Assembly: GCA_037138055.1 (NCBI GenBank)
Contig: JBAXJB010000056.1
Coordinates: 1 to 5,367 of the forward strand
Length of the DNA stretch: 5,367 nucleotides
From: CAITNM01 sp037138055
GTDB lineage: Bacteria; Pseudomonadota; Alphaproteobacteria; Paracaedibacterales; CAITNM01
Reading direction: 5' to 3'
The notes under the pieces were generated by a model. It was not told the DNA's origin. It did no database searches and saw only the letters and a program-made list of their open reading frames with translations. Both the position numbers and the translations under genes were made by a program. Shown one piece after another: positions 1 to 5,295 of this stretch; positions within the stretch are counted from its first letter, which is position 1, and the number at the start of each line of letters is the position of its first letter.

Positions 1-222
1 TTTTAGTGGAACTTTTAATTGTCGTTTCAGGTATTTCTAATTGTCGCTGATCAAAGCGTAGAAAAAAGAGCTCTAACTTATTGGGTAAAAGCTCTTTAAC
101 CACCCCATTTACCAACCCATCACGATTATCCAACGGCCCATGTGCTGTTTGCTCTATCGGCCCTTGGTCGTTAAAAAGCACGCAATTCACATGAAATTCA
201 TTGCCGGTAATTTGGGCATAAG
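1..222 (-). pseudogene. Severed 3' fragment of a second hemC allele, open to the window edge
   Basis: Read on the minus strand from about 220 downward, this stretch encodes AYAQITGNEFHVNC followed by VLFNDQG, matching the last third of domain 3 of the intact HemC encoded at 1412-2305. Seventeen consecutive residues (ITG...DQG) are identical; after that the copies diverge but stay alignable as far as GVVKEL versus GVVEGL. The intact hemC stops there, whereas this fragment runs on without a stop to position 1 (NKLELFFLRF and onward), so its end lies outside the window. There is no start and no upstream HemC sequence: homology ends at about 219, next to the stop codon of the fic gene at 223-225. 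It lacks the catalytic Asp and the cofactor Cys regions, so it cannot be a working deaminase. I infer a displaced gene end; the unmatched extension could be read-through or part of another gene. Confidence 0.75.
132..211 (+). repeat. Direct repeat of the hemC 3' end, left copy (partner 1461-1540)
   Basis: These 80 bases align without gaps to 1461-1540 at a constant offset of 1329, with 7 mismatches by eye (about 91%). Weaker similarity extends left to about 92 (partner 1421), and only a few bases extend right to about 219. Three mismatches are synonymous changes within 17 identical codons; the other four fall in three codons near the end. The pair brackets the fic gene. Confidence 0.85.
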
Positions 223-1326
223 CTACGTCAGCACTACCTCTAATACTTCGAAAGCTTCATACACAATGTTTCTCTGCTGTGTTGAATCAATTGGTTTGAT
301 CATTTTAAGATCAATCAGCTCTTGAACAATAAGTGATGCTCCACGTGGGCTAAGGCCATAAATTTCTTGTAATTCTTTGCGGTTAAAACGAGGCTTCTTA
401 AATAAATCTTGGGTTATTTTAGGTAAAACACTCCCTTTTGATTTTGCTAAAACTCTTGTTTGATAATCAAGTCTTAGCAATTCTAATTTTTCTATTCTAC
501 TTATGTTTTTGTGGGCATTTAAACTAAGCATAGACAAAAAGAAGCGGCACCAAGGAACCCAATCCTTCGTTTCATGAAGCCTTTCGAACTGATCAATATA
601 TTCACGCTTTTGCGTTTCAACAGCTTCTGAAATCAATGCAAAAGGTGTGTCTAATATTCCTTTATGCTGTAACAACAAAGGAATTAATAAGCGGCCCACT
701 CTTCCATTACCATCTGGAAAGGGATGAACTTGTTCAAAAATCCAATGAGAGATTGCTTGGCGAATCAGTTCGGGAATCCTGTCATCAGATTTCATAGTAA
801 AGTTTTCAAAACTAGCGATTGCTTCGTCCAAATAGTGAGGAGGCGTGTAAATAAAGATAGAACCGTCTTGCTTTACGGTGTAATTTTGAGCTTTTTTTAA
901 TTCTCCACCCTTAATAGTTTGGTGCTGCTCCAGTAATAATCGATGCAAACCTTTAGCTAAATCCATAACAGATTTTGCTGAGCTCAATATTTTTGGTCCT
1001 GCGCGAAATGCGTTTGCGCAGTTTTTTACTTCCATAACATCATTTGTAAATTCCACAGATGCTTTTGTTGTAAATAGATCTTGGAAATTGGCTTTTGTTC
1101 CTTCAATACGCGAAGAGGTAACAGCCTCCATAAAGATAAGATTTTCAGTAAGCAGAAAAGGATCCGGTAATCGCATGATTAGTGTATCTAACCGCGCAAG
1201 CACTGCCGAACAAGAGGCAAGATCTGACATTAGTGTTTCTATGTTCGCAATAAATTCAGGTGGCTGTGGCACAAAAGCCTGGCCACTTCTTAATGCAGGA
1301 ACGAAGAATCCAATCTCTGAAATCAT
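223..1326 (-). CDS. Fic-domain protein adenylyltransferase (AMPylase), class II with C-terminal winged helix
   Basis: This 367-aa cytoplasmic protein carries the full Fic motif HPFPDGNGRVGR at residues 201-212, including the catalytic His201 and the phosphate-binding GNGR. Such enzymes usually transfer AMP from ATP to a hydroxyl on a target protein. Residues 71-76 (SSRIEG) fit the inhibitory (S/T)xxxE(G/N) motif, with Glu75 expected to block productive ATP binding. Because the motif precedes the Fic core, this is a class II, self-inhibited Fic protein with a Fic_N-type N-terminal region. Residues 155-170 (IYTPPHYLDEAI) form the target-binding flap. Residues about 305-360 look like a winged helix (FNRKELQEIYGLSPRGA). 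No antitoxin gene adjoins it, as expected with built-in inhibition. The ATG at 1326 keeps the usual N-terminus but has no clear Shine-Dalgarno. Its stop lies within a few bases of the hemC-fragment junction, so the last residues may be altered. The target is unknown. Confidence 0.93.
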   Translation of the reverse strand: MISEIGFFVPALRSGQAFVPQPPEFIANIETLMSDLASCSAVLARLDTLIMRLPDPFLLTENLIFMEAVTSSRIEGTKANFQDLFTTKASVEFTNDVMEVKNCANAFRAGPKILSSAKSVMDLAKGLHRLLLEQHQTIKGGELKKAQNYTVKQDGSIFIYTPPHYLDEAIASFENFTMKSDDRIPELIRQAISHWIFEQVHPFPDGNGRVGRLLIPLLLQHKGILDTPFALISEAVETQKREYIDQFERLHETKDWVPWCRFFLSMLSLNAHKNISRIEKLELLRLDYQTRVLAKSKGSVLPKITQDLFKKPRFNRKELQEIYGLSPRGASLIVQELIDLKMIKPIDSTQQRNIVYEAFEVLEVVLT

Positions 1327-1353
1327 TATGGGTTGTATCTTATTATTTTTGTT

Positions 1354-1362
1354 ATTATACCA
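1354..1362 (-). promoter_or_regulatory. Extended -10 promoter for the fic gene
   Basis: On the minus strand these bases read TGGTATAAT: a perfect TATAAT preceded by a TG extended -10 element. No good -35 is visible at 17-18 bp, which is tolerated by extended -10 promoters. Transcription would start near 1347, leaving an untranslated leader of about 20 bases before the ATG at 1326. This suggests fic is transcribed independently of hemC. Confidence 0.5.
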
Positions 1363-1386
1363 AAATTGAATTTAGTATAATAGTGG

Positions 1387-1417
1387 AAAAATTAGCATAC
1401 TAATCCCATTGCTAATT
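1387..1417 (-). terminator. Weak stem-loop with short T run at the hemC stop
   Basis: On the minus strand AATTAGCA (1417-1410) pairs with TGCTAATT (1397-1390) across a 12-base loop, followed by T to 1387 (five T in all, two of them in the stem). The stem overlaps the hemC stop codon at 1412-1414. It is AT-rich and the T run is short, so it is at best a weak intrinsic terminator separating hemC from fic. Confidence 0.35.
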
Positions 1418-2305
1418 CAACCCCTCAACCACACCATGCACCAACGCATCGCGCTCTGTTAACAGCCCATGCACTGTTTGCTCTATCGCCCCTTGGTCGT
1501 TGAAAAGCACACAATTCACATGAAATTCATTGCCAGTAATCAGCACATACACCCCCACCGGGTCATTACAGGTAAGGTTTAGAGCATCAATTATTTGACG
1601 CTCAATTTGAATAGCCAACAAACTATCTGGGTGGTTAATTTCCTGTAACGCTTGGTCAAAACGGTGATCATCGCACCGTTTCATAATAGCAAGTGCACCC
1701 TGGCCAGGTGCAGGAATATATAAACCAGCATCTAGCAACTGCACATTAGCGGTCACGCCTTCAATGCAACCATTAGAATATAGCCCCATGCGCACAAGAC
1801 CAGCCAACGCCAAAATTATGCCATCGAATTCTCCATTCGCATATTTTTGCAAACGGGTTTGAATGTTGCCGCGGCAAGGCAAAATGGAAAAATTGGGGTA
1901 ATGCATGGTTAGCTGACGTTCCCGGCGTAGGGATGACGTGCCAATGGTGATGATTTTTTGCAAATTATCTAACTGCACATTTGAGTTAGTAATAAGTACA
2001 TCTCTTGGATCGGCGCGCAAAGGCACTGCAGCAATTTCAAGTCCATCAGCCAATGGGGTTTCCACGTCTTTCATGGAATGAATTGCCAGATCAATATCAC
2101 CTTGGAGCAGTGCTAAATCAAGCTCTTTCGTGAACAGTGACTTGCCCCCGTGATTGCGCAACGGCCCATCTATTTTATCGCCAGAACTAACAATCGGCAC
2201 CAGTTCATAATTGCCATTTATATTCATGGCATCTGCCACTTGCTTTGCTTGAGCCATTGCCAAAGCAGACTTGCGCGTTCCTATACGAATTGCTCTAGGC
2301 GGCAT
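1412..2305 (-). CDS. hemC: Hydroxymethylbilane synthase (porphobilinogen deaminase)
   Basis: HemC joins four porphobilinogen molecules into the linear tetrapyrrole hydroxymethylbilane in the cytoplasm (EC 2.5.1.61), the step before uroporphyrinogen III formation for haem. The 297-aa product shows the family signatures in order: RIGTRKSALAMAQA at 7-20; GGKSLFTKEL at 53-62; HSMKD at 76-80 with the catalytic Asp80; ADPRDVLI at 98-105; GTSSLRR at 122-128 and CRGNIQTRL at 144-152, whose Arg residues hold the growing chain; APGQGALAI at 199-207; and Cys246 (LTCNDPVG), the attachment point of the dipyrromethane cofactor. All key residues are present, so it should be active. It is slightly shorter than the 313-aa E. 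coli enzyme, ending soon after domain 3. The ATG at 2305 is the only usable start, since an in-frame stop lies 15 bases upstream and the next Met (17) would remove the first motif. No clear Shine-Dalgarno is seen. Its 3' end is duplicated beyond fic. Confidence 0.97.
   Translation of the reverse strand: MPPRAIRIGTRKSALAMAQAKQVADAMNINGNYELVPIVSSGDKIDGPLRNHGGKSLFTKELDLALLQGDIDLAIHSMKDVETPLADGLEIAAVPLRADPRDVLITNSNVQLDNLQKIITIGTSSLRRERQLTMHYPNFSILPCRGNIQTRLQKYANGEFDGIILALAGLVRMGLYSNGCIEGVTANVQLLDAGLYIPAPGQGALAIMKRCDDHRFDQALQEINHPDSLLAIQIERQIIDALNLTCNDPVGVYVLITGNEFHVNCVLFNDQGAIEQTVHGLLTERDALVHGVVEGLN
1461..1540 (+). repeat. Direct repeat of the hemC 3' end, right copy (inside intact hemC)
   Basis: This is the partner of 132-211, lying within the functional hemC coding region and encoding residues about 256-282 on the minus strand. 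Similarity falls away at about 1548 on the upstream side of hemC, so only the last ~45 codons are duplicated. The Cys246 region is not part of the repeat. Confidence 0.85.
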
Positions 2306-2353
2306 TATAAAACCATGCTACTTAATTATGATATGCATCACAGAACTCTACAA
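2306..2353. promoter_or_regulatory. Divergent hemC/recR promoter region
   Basis: Only 47 bases separate the two start codons, so both promoters must lie here or inside the opposing genes. For hemC, the minus strand offers CATAAT (2330-2325, 5/6 to consensus) with TTGTAG (2353-2348) 17 bases upstream; the -35 is poor. For recR, TATGAT at 2327-2332 is a possible -10 without a convincing -35. Neither gene has a clear Shine-Dalgarno; recR has only a weak AGAA. The two polymerase sites would overlap, so the genes may compete for transcription. Confidence 0.3.
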
Positions 2354-2949
2354 TGAACAGCGACGAAATTCAACGGCTGATCCAGCTTTTAAGCCGGCTT
2401 CCCGGTCTTGGCCCCAGGTCAGGCAGGCGTGCTGCCTTGCACCTTTTGCAAAAAAAAGAATCGCACATGGCTCCGCTTATTGAAGCCATTTCTCATGCGT
2501 ATAGAACCATTCAAACTTGCCAAAAATGTTTCAACCTTGATAGTCATACCACATGCAGTTTATGTCGTGACCCTAAGCGTGACCCGCACACTTTATGTAT
2601 TGTTGAATCAGTCAGTGATTTGTGGGCGATGGAACGTTCAAATACCTATCGTGGGCAGTACTTTGTATTAGGCGGAAATTTATCAGCCATGTTAGGTGTT
2701 GGGCCTGACCAATTAAACCTACAACCCTTAATTGAAAGGGTGCAAACCACCCAATTTAACGAGGCAATTTTTGCCCTAAGTGCAACACTTGATGGGCAAA
2801 CCACCATGCATTATGTGCATGAACGCATTTCCCCCTATGTGGAAAATATTTCCAGCCTTGCTCACGGAGTACCAGTAGGTGGTGAGCTAGACTACCTAGA
2901 CGATGGAACCCTATCAACCGCGCTCACCCACCGTTACAAAGTTGCATAA
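2353..2949 (+). CDS. recR: Recombination mediator protein RecR
   Basis: RecR works with RecO (and RecF) to load RecA onto SSB-coated single-stranded DNA at gaps and stalled forks. The 198-aa product has the normal length (E. coli 201) and all domains in order: a helix-hairpin-helix DNA-binding segment at about 8-32 (LSRLPGLGPRSG); a four-cysteine zinc finger C56-C59-C68-C71; a Toprim domain from about 81 with the conserved Glu85 (CIVESVSDL); and the signature AHGVPVGGELDYLDDGTL at 170-187. The LDYLDDGTL form is typical of alphaproteobacteria. The ATG at 2353 gives the standard N-terminus. The gene is divergent from hemC and is followed by a gene-free repeat region, so in this window it stands alone, without the dnaX and ybaB neighbours found upstream of recR in many bacteria. 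Confidence 0.97.
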   Translation: MNSDEIQRLIQLLSRLPGLGPRSGRRAALHLLQKKESHMAPLIEAISHAYRTIQTCQKCFNLDSHTTCSLCRDPKRDPHTLCIVESVSDLWAMERSNTYRGQYFVLGGNLSAMLGVGPDQLNLQPLIERVQTTQFNEAIFALSATLDGQTTMHYVHERISPYVENISSLAHGVPVGGELDYLDDGTLSTALTHRYKVA

Positions 2950-2970
2950 AGAAGTAAATTGATAACTTCT
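2950..2970 (+). other. Stem-loop immediately after the recR stop
   Basis: AGAAGT (2950-2955) pairs with ACTTCT (2965-2970) across a nine-base loop, starting at the base after the recR TAA. No T run follows, so it does not meet the pattern of an intrinsic terminator; it may protect the 3' end or be chance. Confidence 0.3.
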
Positions 2971-3082
2971 GGCATCGACTAATTCAATAAATCCCCCAAT
3001 CAAACCGGAGATGACAAGGAATTTATAAAACTGGATCCAAGGTCCAAGCCTCGGAAAACTAGAATAGATGCCCCCGCAGTTT

Positions 3083-3137
3083 CCCCAGAACTTAGACGAA
3101 CAGCGCAGTGCGCGTTGTGAGACTTAGTATCTTGGGG
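3083..3137. repeat. Long imperfect palindrome, unit B of the cluster
   Basis: The left arm starts CCCCAGAACTTAG and ends AGCGCA; the right arm starts TGCGCG and ends CTTAGTATCTTGGGG. The arms pair along most of their ~25-base length with a few bulges, the inner GCGCA/TGCGC being perfect around a single G at the centre. TCCAG follows directly, as in the other units. Confidence 0.6.
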
Positions 3138-3163
3138 TCCAGTCCTATATTATCTACTTCGTC

Positions 3164-3183
3164 ATACTCGCGAACGCGGGTAT
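3164..3183. repeat. Near-perfect 9-bp hairpin, unit C
   Basis: ATACTCGCG (3164-3172) pairs with CGCGGGTAT (3175-3183) around AA, with a single G-T wobble. It is flanked by GTC on the left and CCA on the right, fitting the GTCATnCnCGCG...CGCGGGnATCCA repeat class. Confidence 0.65.
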
Positions 3184-3220
3184 CCATAATGATTAATTAC
3201 AATGGATCTCCAAGAGTGAG

Positions 3221-3259
3221 TCGTCTCCCTGAGCCTGCGTAGCTGGCGTGAGGGTCCAG
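3221..3259. repeat. Imperfect palindrome, unit D
   Basis: CCCTGAGCC (3228-3236) pairs with GGCGTGAGGG (3245-3254) with one bulge, one wobble and one mismatch. It is bounded by CGTCTCCCTGAG on the left and GGGTCCAG on the right, a decayed version of the GTCATCCTGAG...GGATCCAG pattern. Confidence 0.5.
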
Positions 3260-3327
3260 TTTATAGTAGCAATTTGTTTCACTGGATCATCACAAAGCTA
3301 TGCTCCTCATGAAGACGATGGTGGGTG

Positions 3328-3366
3328 CGTCATCCAGAGCCCTCGTCAAAGGGCGTAGGGATCCAG
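3328..3366 (+). repeat. Palindromic repeat unit F, related to the inverted copy at 5296-5330
   Basis: The unit reads CGTCATCCAGAGCCCT, a short loop, AGGGCGTAGGGATCCAG. The core GCCCT (3339-3343) and AGGGC (3350-3354) pair perfectly across CGTCAA. The reverse complement of 5296-5330 has the same framework: TCATCC-GAGCCCT-AGGGCGT-GGGATC. Confidence 0.7.
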
Positions 3367-3370
3367 TGAA

Positions 3371-3524
3371 TAATATCTAATTTTTAAATAAAATATAATT
3401 AAAATTAACCATTAATAATAATATTATAGTTAACTATTATTTAAATGATAATTAACTAAATTTTAATACCCCCCCCTGTAATCTAACAATTGTTATTCAC
3501 ATTTTTTAGAACAAGGAAATACTC
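3371..3524 (+). promoter_or_regulatory. AT-rich leader and promoter region of the secreted NHL protein
   Basis: Positions 3371-3468 are almost pure A/T, as in strong UP-element or promoter regions, and include an imperfect palindrome with 12-base arms (3429-3440 and 3445-3456, 10/12 paired, loop TTAA). A run of eight C follows at 3469-3476. One possible promoter is TTAACT (3452-3457, 4/6) and TGTAAT (3477-3482), spaced 19 bases with the C run in the spacer; an alternative -10 is TTTAAT at 3462-3467. AAGGA at 3513-3517, seven bases before the ATG at 3525, is the best ribosome binding site in the window. Confidence 0.5.
3484..3495. promoter_or_regulatory. 12-bp perfect palindrome, candidate operator
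   Basis: TAACAATTGTTA is a perfect palindrome lying just after the candidate -10 (3477-3482) and 29 bases before the start codon. Its place at or near the expected transcription start suits a repressor site, but no regulator is known and an AT-rich palindrome of this size can occur by chance. Confidence 0.3.
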
Positions 3525-5177
3525 ATGAAAAAAAATACTATATTTAAATATTGCGTATCTCTGGCTATGGGGTTGGCATTATCTTCTAACCTTTGTGCTA
3601 GTTACGATGTAACAACCGTTGCCGGTATTGCTGGCAGCTTTGCTCATACCGATGGAGTTGGAGCAGCAGCACGGTTCAAAAGTCCAGGCATGATGTCTAT
3701 TGATCTTTCAACAGGAAACTTGTTAGTGCCAGATTCAGACAACAACGTTCTAAAAGTCACAACGGCTGGTGGTGTATATACGGCATCTACTCTATTTACA
3801 GCATCTCACTCTCCTGCATACGCTGCATCAGTTGATGGAAGCACTATAGTGGTAACTGATGGTGGTACTCACGTGATGCAATATACTTGGAATGGATCAA
3901 GTTGGGTATCAGACAGCTCTTTGGACGGTGTGTATGATCCCGATGGAACGTTAGGAGGATATGGACTTGCAATTGACACTAGTTATAATGTTTATATGGC
4001 TGACAAAGGGCAAAACAGAATTTGGAAAATTTTACCTGATGGTTCATATTCAGTTTTTGCTAGTGGCTTTAATAGTCCTACTGGCCTTGTCATCGATAGC
4101 TCAAATAATCTTTTTGTGTCAAATACGGGTAACAACACAATTTGCAAAATCACCCCTGCGGGTGTTGTAACCACCATCGCCGGAACCGCTGGAACATCTG
4201 GTTCTACAGATGCAGTAGGAGCAGCCGCGCGATTTAACAGTCCTTGGGATATTGATATTGATGCAGCAGGAAACCTTTACATAGCCGACCGCGGTAACAA
4301 CTTGATTCGCAAACTTACCAACAGCAGTGGCACCTATACTGTATCAACCATTGCAGGTACTGCAGGATCATCTGGCTCAGTCGATGGTACAGGTTCAGCA
4401 GCACTATTTAACGCCCCCACTGGCCTTGCTGTCGATGCATTCGGATATGTGTTTGTAACCGATACTGGAAATGATACTATCCGCAGACTTGCTCCACCTT
4501 CTATAAGTATAGAAGTAGATGGCTCTGATAGTGCAACTGTGTCTGGCCCAATTGCAAACGATGCGCACAAAACCGGAGCAGGTACCTGTGTATTATCTGG
4601 TGATAATTCATCTTTGTTAAATTTATCTGTTGATGCTGGGCTTGTGAAAGTAAGTGCGACTAATCATGTGGGTAAGTCAGTTTCTTTCAATGGCGGTAAT
4701 ATGGAAGTAACTAGCGGAACTATCGCAATTCCTGTAGTTGATACAAGAAGTGCAGCAACCATTACAACAGATGCATCTGCTGCGGTTTCTTCAATTGCAG
4801 CACCTTATGGTACATCTTTGCTCACGATAGCTGGGTCTGGTGTGGTTACTGCTGGTGACATGAGTGCAAGCGCCACCCCACTTTCTATTCCAGGGGTTAT
4901 GCATGTTGGGGCATCAAGTTCTAGCAAAATGCCTACTGGTGTTGCAACTGTACCCAGTGGTGGATTAGTAAAAATTATGGGTGCCACTGCATCTAGCGTT
5001 CCTGGTGATACTGAACTACAAAGTGGTGCTGTTCTAGAAGTAGCTAACAGCGTTACAGTTCCTGCCCATACTGGCGCTGATGTTTTTGGCACCTTGAAGT
5101 TTGATTCGGGCGCTTCCCTAAAACTAGGTGCTAGCTCAACTTGGGCACGTAATATATCAGTTGGTACTGCACTGTAG
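3525..5177 (+). CDS. Secreted six-blade NHL beta-propeller protein with autotransporter-passenger-like C-terminus
   Basis: This 550-aa protein begins with a Sec signal peptide (basic MKKNTIFK, hydrophobic core to about 20, cleavage probably near LCA-S at 25). Residues 51-322 hold six NHL-type blades, at about 51-78, 95-121 (most diverged), 143-169, 182-209, 237-264 and 295-322, with the pattern F-x-x-P-x-G-L-x-x-D...N-x-x-x-x-D-x-G-N-x-x-I-x-K. Six blades is a complete propeller number. Three inter-blade linkers (32-54, 218-240, 276-298) share AGxxGxxGxxDGxGxAAxF. From 325 on the protein is rich in Ser, Ala, Gly, Thr and Val; KTGAGTCVLSGDNSSLLNLS at 349-368 resembles the autotransporter-associated beta-strand repeat, suggesting a beta-helix. 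There is no beta-barrel translocator, and the stop is followed at once by a terminator, so the gene seems complete. It is likely periplasmic, surface or exported; the ligand is unknown. The gene stands alone with a strong ribosome binding site. Confidence 0.85.
   Translation: MKKNTIFKYCVSLAMGLALSSNLCASYDVTTVAGIAGSFAHTDGVGAAARFKSPGMMSIDLSTGNLLVPDSDNNVLKVTTAGGVYTASTLFTASHSPAYAASVDGSTIVVTDGGTHVMQYTWNGSSWVSDSSLDGVYDPDGTLGGYGLAIDTSYNVYMADKGQNRIWKILPDGSYSVFASGFNSPTGLVIDSSNNLFVSNTGNNTICKITPAGVVTTIAGTAGTSGSTDAVGAAARFNSPWDIDIDAAGNLYIADRGNNLIRKLTNSSGTYTVSTIAGTAGSSGSVDGTGSAALFNAPTGLAVDAFGYVFVTDTGNDTIRRLAPPSISIEVDGSDSATVSGPIANDAHKTGAGTCVLSGDNSSLLNLSVDAGLVKVSATNHVGKSVSFNGGNMEVTSGTIAIPVVDTRSAATITTDASAAVSSIAAPYGTSLLTIAGSGVVTAGDMSASATPLSIPGVMHVGASSSSKMPTGVATVPSGGLVKIMGATASSVPGDTELQSGAVLEVANSVTVPAHTGADVFGTLKFDSGASLKLGASSTWARNISVGTAL
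3675..4490 (+). repeat. Coding repeats: six NHL blades
   Basis: Blade cores map to about 3675-3758, 3807-3887, 3951-4031, 4068-4151, 4233-4316 and 4407-4490. Blades 4 to 6 are most alike at the protein level (FNSPTGL, FNSPWDI, FNAPTGL; then TGNNTI, RGNNLI, TGNDTI). Codon use differs between blades, so the DNA repeats are old rather than recent tandem copies. Confidence 0.8.
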
Positions 5178-5195
5178 TACTTATTAAGTTTGGTT

Positions 5196-5223
5196 GGTCC
5201 CGCGGTCTAGGCCGTGGGATTTT
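5196..5223 (+). terminator. Rho-independent terminator of the NHL gene
   Basis: TCCCGCGG (5198-5205) pairs with CCGTGGGA (5212-5219), with one G-T wobble, around the six-base loop TCTAGG, followed by TTTT (5220-5223) and CCTT. It lies 20 bases after the stop codon, showing that the gene ends here as a single transcription unit. Confidence 0.85.
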
Positions 5224-5227
5224 CCTT

Positions 5228-5235
5228 CCCCCCCC
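5228..5235 (+). repeat. Second C8 homopolymer
   Basis: Eight consecutive C directly after the terminator match the length of the C run at 3469-3476 upstream of the same gene. It lies outside any coding or promoter sequence seen here. Confidence 0.7.
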
Positions 5236-5295
5236 TTAGTTTTCCTATGGCTTGGACCATAAGATCTATTTTTATAAAATCCTGAAATTACTCAT

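Larger units (their letters stand above)
2971..3370. repeat. Gene-free cluster of degenerate palindromic intergenic repeats
   Basis: No plausible coding region or RNA gene is visible over these 400 bases. Instead there are successive imperfect inverted repeats, each about 30-60 bases, several closing with a GGNTCCAG or TATCCA word: 3083-3137, 3164-3183, 3221-3259 and 3328-3366. TGGATC words at 3033, 3203 and 3283 may mark further decayed or reverse-oriented units. The pattern matches dispersed REP-like elements with a GTCATCC...GGATCCAG frame known from many proteobacterial genomes. The units differ enough to suggest old insertions or several subfamilies. Confidence 0.7.

Noticed and set aside
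1..130. HemD fused to the hemC tail
   Set aside because: The translated extension (NKLELFFLRF onward) shows none of the N-terminal uroporphyrinogen-III synthase pattern such as LVTRP; only a longer sequence could settle its identity.
140..325. Short plus-strand reading frame over the fic/hemC-fragment junction
   Set aside because: It lies antisense to well-supported coding sequence (Fic C-terminus and hemC tail), has no ribosome binding site and no recognisable protein features.
223..1411. Insertion sequence or transposon carrying fic
   Set aside because: No transposase, terminal inverted repeats or short target duplication were seen; the only flanking repeat is the long diverged hemC tail, which points to recombination instead.
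2971..3370. CRISPR array or tRNA in the recR-NHL spacer
   Set aside because: The repeats are not identical, are not evenly spaced and differ in their cores; no cloverleaf with a TTCGA-type T arm was found.
3525..3600. Lipoprotein signal at Cys24 of the NHL protein
   Set aside because: The residues before Cys24 are SSNL, which does not fit the L-(A/S)-(G/A)-C lipobox; ordinary signal peptidase I cleavage near LCA-S fits better.
4334..5092. Two antisense reading frames (4334-4570 and 4805-5092) inside the NHL gene
   Set aside because: They are shadows of a Ser/Ala/Gly/Thr-rich coding sequence, which leaves few stops on the opposite strand; no starts with ribosome binding sites and no family resemblance.
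3525..5177. Complete classical autotransporter
   Set aside because: The protein ends at 550 residues without amphipathic barrel strands, and a terminator follows 20 bases later, so no translocator domain is present.
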